Positions 57,359 to 64,000 of a stretch of 64,000 bases of DNA are shown in pieces. Every line of letters begins with the position of its first letter. Within the stretch, counting starts at the first letter, position 1. Location of the stretch: NCBI GenBank assembly GCA_023052935.1, contig CM041294.1, positions 100,447,616 through 100,511,615 of the forward strand, read 5' to 3'. This DNA is from Piezodorus guildinii. Its lineage: Eukaryota > Arthropoda > Insecta > Hemiptera > Pentatomidae. The notes beneath the pieces are model-generated. The model saw only the letters and a program-made list of their open reading frames with translations, did no database searches and was not told where the DNA came from. The position numbers were made by a program, and so were the translations under genes.

Positions 57359-58179
57359 TTGGTTGTGTCACATGAATTGTTCGTTTTCAATGCAAAGAAT
57401 TTTTATTAAAATACGATATGAAAACAAGACAATTTTATTGGAAGTTTTTACCTTCTTTTTCTACACATTTTTTCCAACGTGACACCAACTTTTTTTATCC
57501 CCGAACTGAAAAACTCTGAGCTTTGAAGTGAAACAAAATCTGAAAACGCACTTTTCACTTGATCGTCATTTTCATAAAGTTTTCCTTGGACAAAGTTGTC
57601 TAAATTCCTGAACAGGTGGTAATATGTTGGAGACAAGTCGGGAGAATATAGTGGGTGCGTAGTTTTTTACTTTCCAAATGCACTTTAAATGTCTGGAAAT
57701 GGTAGATGCACTTGCATTTAGTTGTGCTGAGAGTCCTTTAACTGTTTGGTAGAGGTTTCCTTCTACTGTATGTTTGAGGACATCGTTGTCTATTACGGAC
57801 GGGGGTCTTCCTCGGGGCAAGTTTTCCAAGTCGGTATCCCCAGCTGAAAACTTAGCAAACCAACGGTGAATGGTCCGTTCATTACACTCCCTTCCCCAAA
57901 TGCCTTGCAAATATTTCTAGCGGCCTCAGCTGCTGAATGGCCGAGTTTAAACTCGTACAAAAATATTACTCGAAAATCGCGTGTTTCCATGTTCATATTT
58001 GAAGATATACTAAAAAATGGTTAATTGATTGGTAAGCTAATGTTTATAATACAAAGGTAGAGGATTAGTAACTGTTTACTTTAAATATGTAAACATTCGG
58101 AAGAAAACAACAGAGACCTGCAAAATCCTTTATGTATTTCAGAAACTTTAAAAACAGACATTTCATGTGAAACCACCCA

Positions 58180-58180
<1 letters not shown>
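57359..58180 (-). mobile_element. Mariner transposon, internally deleted
   Basis: Inverted terminal repeats of about 28 bp: left TTGGTTGTGTCACATGAATT, right (reverse complement) TTGGGTGGTTTCACATGAAA, both continuing into TG(T)TCGTTTT / TGTCTGTTTT. About 822 bp, against about 1.3 kb for a complete mariner. Both ends abut (TA)n runs (57335-57358, 58183-58231), consistent with the TA target of this family. Confidence 0.9.
57435..57996 (-). pseudogene. Mariner transposase remnant, catalytic core deleted
   Basis: Minus strand. The N-terminus METRDFRVIFLYEFKLGHSA, AAEAARNI (first helix-turn-helix), NERTIHRWFAKFSAGDTDLE, NLPRGRPP (the GRP AT-hook-like linker), then QLNASASTISRHLKCIWKV (second helix-turn-helix). 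It then jumps directly to YSPDLSPTYYHLFRNLDNF (the third acidic region) and the C-terminus VSRWKKCVEKEGKNF-stop (57435-57437). The segment with the first two catalytic Asp residues is missing, and frameshifts lie near 57890 and 57640. A full protein would be about 345 residues. It could still bind the ends but not cut. Clearly mariner family; the subfamily is not assigned. Confidence 0.88.

Positions 58181-58231
<51 letters not shown>
58181..58231. repeat. (TA)n microsatellite flanking the mariner
   Basis: A pure TA run directly outside the right inverted repeat. Confidence 0.95.
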
Positions 58232-58233
<2 letters not shown>

Positions 58234-60758
58234 CTGTTCCCGTTCATCCTACAGTTGGGCTACATACAACAACATGGAAAATGTTATTGTGTTTCCATTC
58301 AGTACATCTGCAGTAAATGAAAACTGTTTAAAATGCTTATTAAATTACTTTTTCTATTGTAAATCTTTTAAAAATATAAATTAGGTCGCTTATATTCTAA
58401 AATAGGTCACTTTATTAAGTTATATTCTAGAAATTAGTTCTCTTATATTCTAAAAAAGTTCTAAAGCATCACGCTTCTCTATGACGAAGAAGAAATGTCA
58501 GTAAACGGTGTATGCACTTAAAAATTGATAAATCAAACAGACCCCAAAAATCTGGCACATTTAGAAGATCCGATTCGCTCTTCCAACTTCAATATAAATT
58601 CACTAGGGCTAAAATAAGCGTCCTCTTGAGTTGGGACAAACCTATAAGTTTGCTTGATTCTTTTGTGGAACAAATCGATTTATATTCCATCATCAGGTTC
58701 TAAAGCCTTACAAACGTAAAGTCGAAAATTCTCAGGTGTTTTTCCAAGTACATTAATAATTAAAAAGCCGCCAACTGAAATGTCATAAGTTGTGGATGAT
58801 GATCCAAATCCAGGCTCATCTTCGTGGGCTGAATGGGAACAGAAAACAGCTGTGTTTTCTGTTTACTTTCCCTATTTACCCTGCACTCTAGAAAATATGG
58901 ATGGATAGGCTAAAAAATCTGTAGCTAAGGAGCTGTTGCAAATAATATATAGAACAAGGAATTGTATGCAAGAAAAGAACTTGAAGAACAGAAAACAGAT
59001 ACTAAACAAGCCGTATAGATTACAGTTTCATACTTACAGTAAGGTTTGTGAAAAAGAAAAAAATCGTAGAAACTGGTACAATTTTTCACAGGTTGAACTA
59101 ACAAATCAGAAGTACTACCAACAAAACCAAATCATATAACTATTATTTACAGGGTGACCAACCAATAACACCAACCATACGGCTTTCACGCAACAATAAT
59201 ATTGAAGTTTGGTTCCATTTCACACCCCTCTTCTCTTTCACCTCATTTTTTGGTACTTTTTTAAAATCATTTACAACGCTGGGGTTGTTTTTTGATTCTT
59301 TATTTCGCCATTTCTTATTTTCTAGCGATCTGGGTATAGGGTGCATTGCAGGTTAGCATACGCTATAAAAAAAAATACTATGTAATTATTCTCTTGACTT
59401 ACTTCCTCGTTTCGTTTATGTCTTCTTCGTCTTCTTTGTCAGGCGGTCGTTCAGGTACAAGTGCAGTCCTTTATATGTTAAAATGACCTGGACCGATTGG
59501 AATTATTATTAGTCAGCAAATATTTCTAATCTCATCGGACTACAGCTGAAGAAAATCATAATCTCAGTTAGGCTCTCGGTTCCTCAAATGCGGCTCAGTT
59601 CACTATGTTGTCTCTAGAATCTCAGAATATGGCAAATGAAATCTGAGTATTTTTCAAACGATTTAACTTTCCCTGAGGTATCACTTGTGAGAGATTGCGA
59701 TAGATCGCTCCTTTGGCGTTTTTTTTATTTTGATCAGACAATGGCTGGTTCTAATGAAGAGGAAATCTTTCGAGATCATGGTTGTTCCATCCATGTTATC
59801 TTCTCCTATTTTTTTAATATTTTTTTTATATACTACCCGCAGTTCTCGGCAATCTTCATCCTGATATTTTTTGGTAATGACCTAACCTACCTAAACCTTT
59901 TGATTCTATTACACCTTGACGATTGGAATAATCTTGCGTCTCAAGTGAACTGAAGCAATGCTACTTTTCAGCTGATTTCTCTATATTTTTCTTTTTTATC
60001 ATATTAAAATTAAAATATATATGTTCCTTATAATATAGAACATAAGGGCAAATATCAGTGAAGTTGAAGAGTTCAGAATTATGGTTGTTAACACAGCAAA
60101 ACAATCAGTAATCAATATGAACCAGAGTAATATGATATTATAAAAGGAACTTATTGCTTGTTTAATACATATCCCCATTCGGTCTAATTCTTTACTTCTT
60201 ATCTTATATTCTTTTTCTGTATCATCCATACAGTAAGGGTCTGTAGAGAAGTACTTAAAATTTGGTTCATTTTTTTTCCTTATCCCCATCATGCATTTGT
60301 ATGTAAGATACAGTTTTGTGGTCAGACTTGATACTCTGATTAACACCTTGGTGGTCTCTTCTGGTGCATTGCATGCATCTTAAGAGGAATCTGATGAAAG
60401 GGACTAGAAGAAAATATTAGTCAAGTAGGTTTTCATGTTCTAGTGATAGGGCTCACTAGTTGTTTGGGTCAGTCCAGTAAGTTAGTTTTACTTAGTCTGG
60501 GCCGGGGATATGTACAAATTTCTGACAGTGTTCAAATTAATTAAATAAGGATTTTGTTTACATATAGTCATTCTTCATAAATTATGATCAGAAGAGCTTT
60601 AAAATTTATTTTGTAGATTTTATAACATTGTATTTAACTTTTTTTTTTTTAAAGAAAATTTGATTTGAAATTTCCTTGAATTATCAAGACTAATAATAAA
60701 ATACTTTTAATATTAAATATATTAATAAACATCTATTTATTTATTTTCTGTCTAATAG
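58232..60758. other. No gene or repeat recognised
   Basis: Intronic, AT-rich. Short frames at 59143-59346, 59636-59953 and 59999-60346 have no recognised similarity. Confidence 0.4.
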
Positions 60759-60995
60759 AGTACTCTGGCACAACAATGTGGAAGAAGAGGAAAGGGATTG
60801 GAAAACCATGGAAGGACTTATAGCGTATTATCTCGGGGAAACACTCAAGTGGTACGAGCCATAGACTCAAGGAGACTCAAGCAAACAGCCCCTGCACCAG
60901 CAACAATATCTAACAGCAGCCTGCAAGACGCAGGGGTGGAGTACAGTGGAGCTGAACTGGCTTCTTACATGGGTCAGCTCAATAATTCCAGGTGA
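60759..60995 (+). CDS. Pyrokinin/neuromedin U-type receptor, terminal exon
   Basis: The acceptor is CTGTCTAATAG (ends 60758); it continues in phase 0 from FREAFK as STLAQQCGRRGKGLENHG, with a stop TGA at 60993-60995 (78 codons). This is the cytoplasmic C-tail. A Cys just after helix 8 (QQCGRR) could be palmitoylated, and RTYSVLSR is a conserved-looking Ser/Thr segment. The rest is polar and Ser-rich (ATISNSSLQD, MGQLNNSR), suited to kinase/arrestin regulation. The frame upstream of 60759 is not part of the gene; choosing AG at 60757-60758 keeps the frame open and gives the usual receptor continuation. The last residues diverge fast in this family, so they are less certain. Confidence 0.87.
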   Translation, partial: STLAQQCGRRGKGLENHGRTYSVLSRGNTQVVRAIDSRRLKQTAPAPATISNSSLQDAGVEYSGAELASYMGQLNNSR

Positions 60996-63850
60996 TCCAA
61001 AAAAGACAACTACAAGCGCGTCACCATCGGTGTTATCACAGTCTGAGCTGCCGCTTTTCATCTAAAAATTGTATGTTTAAACAGCAGTTTGTACTCAAGT
61101 AATTTGGCTCCTTTTGGTCATCATTGGCCTATTAGTGAGAAAGTAGTAAGACGTAGTTTATCAACTGACAAGAAGGAAGTTTGGCCACTGTATTTTATAA
61201 CTTCAAAACATTATTTCTAGGACTTATCAGCATGATTAAGACCTAGAATCCCCCTTCTAAGAATCCTTTTCTATTGCTTTAATAAAATGCCAAATACGAA
61301 ACTTTGAAATAAGTCTATACTCAAAAAGTTTTTAAATATTAATAAATCTATCTTAATATGCCTAATTTTATTATGAAATATAATTTCATCTTATAGAAAT
61401 TTTGATAATATTATATTTTATATACATGTAATGGGCTCACAAAAACGAAGACAATACTCAGAAAATGTTATTTAAATTACCAAATAAATCTTTTGGAAAT
61501 ATATATAAAGTTAGTGATTTTATTAGGTGATTTGTCTATGAAAAAATACCATATTTATTTTTTTCCTAAATATTTTTTCTTTACTACTAACTTTAAATGT
61601 CTAACTTTAATACTGCAACGTTTTCCTTCTTTGCCCCATCAATTTTATCAGCTCTCTCATTTTTATGTCATTTTATACTGATAAGTAATTTATTTCATAA
61701 TGACTAATGTTTAACTAACGTCCTTTTGTATAGCATTTTATTAAAAGTAACATAACTGCTTTGGATGGTATTACTAAGATATAGGAACCATGCCCAAAGG
61801 CCACTGATATCACTAAAGCTTATTATGTCATACTGCTCAGTATTGAGTGCATTGAGCTCTTAACTTTTGCTAATCGACAAACATTTCTTTTCTAGTCTTC
61901 TATTCTTATAACTATTTAGGGAAATATCATATTTCGATGATGAAGCTACCTATCCGTTAATATGTGATAGGTTTATGTATATGTAAGATTACTGTAACAA
62001 AAAAAAATAATTAGATGAACATCTTATATCTGCCATAATTGTAGGACCTTTTTTTTTTTTAATTTATTATGAATCAGTTTAACTCACCTGAGTATATTTT
62101 TAATTTTATAATTTCACTATAATTTGTGCTTTAAAGCCAAATAAAACTACATTGATTATAGAGTTATTGTTTTTCCTATAAACCTTATTGAGTCCATATT
62201 TTTAGATCTCCATATATAATTTTTATTGGCTATAATCAGTTTAACAGGTGTAGCAACTTTCCATAATTCTCACGTAATCTTTTTGGCTTAATAAAATTAA
62301 AACATAATTTAACATTTTTATATATTAAAGTTATATTCATATTTATAGTTCTATATTACAATTCAAAAATGTTAACTTTGTTTCTAAATTAATAACAAAA
62401 CATTTAAAGATTAAAAAATAATATATGATACAAACTCTTGAATTGCTAGATTCTGGTATGCTAGATTCATGCTGTTGTGATTTCCAACAGTATTATACTT
62501 AGGAATTGGATGAATAAAATCAAATTTAAATGGATAAAATATAAATTAAACAAAATCATTAAATATGTAAATAACGGTCTTATTTTTTATAGCAAATTAA
62601 AACCTTCAATGTTCACAAAATATTTGTTGTGTTACTTCACAATATAATTAGTTTAGAAAAAATTGTTTAATTAGTTAAATAGTTCTTAAAAATGTTTGAC
62701 TACTACTGATTTTGATAGATTAAGGAATTTAGTACTTAATTCTGACAATTCTCAAATACTATAAATTATCAAGTTCAATAGACGTTGAGTCATGAATAAG
62801 TTTAAATCTGTTTATGGTTAAACATAATCATGGATATGGTGTCAAATATAATATTTGAATAATTAATATGTGTTATATGTCTTAAAATGAACCATTTTAT
62901 TCATATCAGATGTTAATAATAAAGAAATGTAATTACTGTTTATTCTTGTAGTAAATAATGTAATTTTAGTAATCTATTTTAATATTTGTGTGTTCAAATT
63001 TATTTTATATGATATTTTATATCTTATTTTTATGTGATGTTGTATATAAGTAGCTTATTTTTGAAATATATGTACATTTTGAATTTGGTAAAAACTGTGT
63101 GTGTTAAATATTTGATCTCACTGCTCATTCTTTAATATTGAACTGGGACAGTTTAATTTTAATATATAAATATATTTATTGTGCTTATGAATATCTAATG
63201 TGATATTGTTAATTATTACTTATATCTATGTTTAGAATCAAAATGTTGTACAAAATACCTTATTAGACTAGAATAAAATTAAATATATTTTTTTGTATAT
63301 TATGCACAATATTTATGTTCATTAATTTACTTAATTGTTATTGGTGTGATAATGTTTTGTGCATATCTTTTTGTATAAATTTTTGAATCAATCTTAATAA
63401 ATGTTATATCATAGAAATTCGATAAACTTTGTTACCTCGTTTTCTTTTTTTAATTCATAGTAATTAAAATGATGTACACAATATTAAATAAACACAAAAT
63501 ATGCTTGACCTGATATATTCATCAATGTCACTGATATATTGTATCTTTCTCTAATAAAAAATAACAATAAAGTAAAGTAAATTTATTCAAGTCCACACAA
63601 AAGTAGAGATATATTTTTTGTAGTTTAAAGCAATCATTATAAGTCAGTATTCCATGTCTATGATTCTCTAAAAAAAAATTTCGACCATGGCACAATTAAG
63701 CTAAGTGCTTCAATGACAGTAACCAATGTTTATTACTTGAATTTCAATATTTCTATTAAAGAATTAAATAAATATGAGGAACGAAAGCAGTTACATTCAG
63801 GTTTTGATTTTTCCTACTTTCAAAATAAACAGGAGGCTTGAGATATTTTT
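60996..63850 (+). other. Receptor 3' UTR and downstream AT-rich sequence
   Basis: The first poly-A signal, AATAAA, is at 61281-61286, about 285 bases after the stop. Further signals occur later (for example near 62144 and 63270), so the UTR end cannot be set. No other gene was recognised to 63850. Confidence 0.55.
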
Positions 63851-63854
63851 TGAA

Positions 63855-64000
63855 AAATCTGATGCGGGCAACTTACTTTCACTTACCTCCATTTTTAAAA
63901 TCAATGAAATAATTTTCAAAAGCAGTTAGAGATAAAAATCCGTGAAACTATTACGAAATTAATTAAATTGAATTTAAATAGAAACATGTGTTTTATTAAA
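63855..64000 (+). repeat. Family P copy, left end, cut by window edge
   Basis: TCTGATGCGGGCAACTTAC, then TTTCACTTACCTCCATTTTT, GATAAAAATCCGTGAAAC, AAACATGTGTTTTATTAAA. The left end TTACTTTCACTTACC is the exact reverse complement of the right end GGTAAGTGAAAGTAA seen at 8864-8878. Confidence 0.85.

Larger units (their letters stand above)
54629..60758 (+). other. Receptor intron, 6,130 bp
   Basis: Bounded by GTATGT and TTTTCTGTCTAATAG. It lies after helix 8, in phase 0. It holds an old J2 LINE copy, a Q piece, a deleted mariner and (TA)n runs. Confidence 0.9.

Noticed and set aside
59636..60346. Two ORFs of about 105-115 codons as possible extra genes or exons
   Set aside because: AT-rich frames with hydrophobic low-complexity stretches, no splice or homology support, and the receptor splices across them in frame.

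Overview
The window is AT-rich eukaryotic DNA carrying the 3' part of one host gene on the + strand, buried in transposable elements. Three spliced exons (1671-1938, 54417-54628, 60759-60995) join in phase to give the last 238 residues of a class A neuropeptide receptor of the pyrokinin / neuromedin U type, from extracellular loop 2 to the C-terminus. This receptor type, together with jockey-, CR1/L2-, RTE- and I-like LINEs and a mariner, points to an arthropod, very probably an insect. A hemipteran with a large genome would fit, but the species cannot be fixed from the sequence. The 5' exons (N-terminus to TM4) lie before base 1.

Layout. 1-1670: antisense 5' end of a jockey-type element (copy A) and a dispersed repeat (family Q). 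1671-1938: receptor exon. 1939-54416: a 52.5-kb intron with about a dozen non-LTR retrotransposon copies: J2 remnants (2.1, 30.7, 38.3, 44.5 kb), an RTE-like element (4.5-5.7 kb), G (7130-8856), B (12112-16690), E (about 18.38-21.2 kb), F (about 25.6-30.3 kb), H (33.1-34.3 kb) and I (39544-41694). It also holds a tRNA-derived SINE family (three copies, all with target-site duplications) and many copies of an unclassified, MITE-like repeat of about 750-870 bp (family P). 54417-54628: exon for TM6-TM7. 54629-60758: a 6.1-kb intron with an old J2 copy and an internally deleted mariner. 60759-60995: terminal exon. The remainder is 3' flank/UTR, ending in another P copy at the window edge.

No intact autonomous element was found. 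E has the cleanest ORF (833 codons open, 5' truncated). F is nearly full length, with two in-frame stops in ORF2 and frameshifts in ORF1. Several insertions are nested (B and G inside P copies, F inside another repeat), so other copies in the window show what the empty sites looked like.

The observations most worth checking are: (1) a 203-bp GT-AG, intron-like segment just before the ORF1 start codon of jockey copy A, cleanly absent from copy B, as if B were copied from spliced RNA; (2) the SINE family; (3) family P, whose ends carry inverted GGTAAGTG motifs identical to a strong 5' splice site; (4) 3'-terminal hairpins at the ends of two unrelated LINE families.
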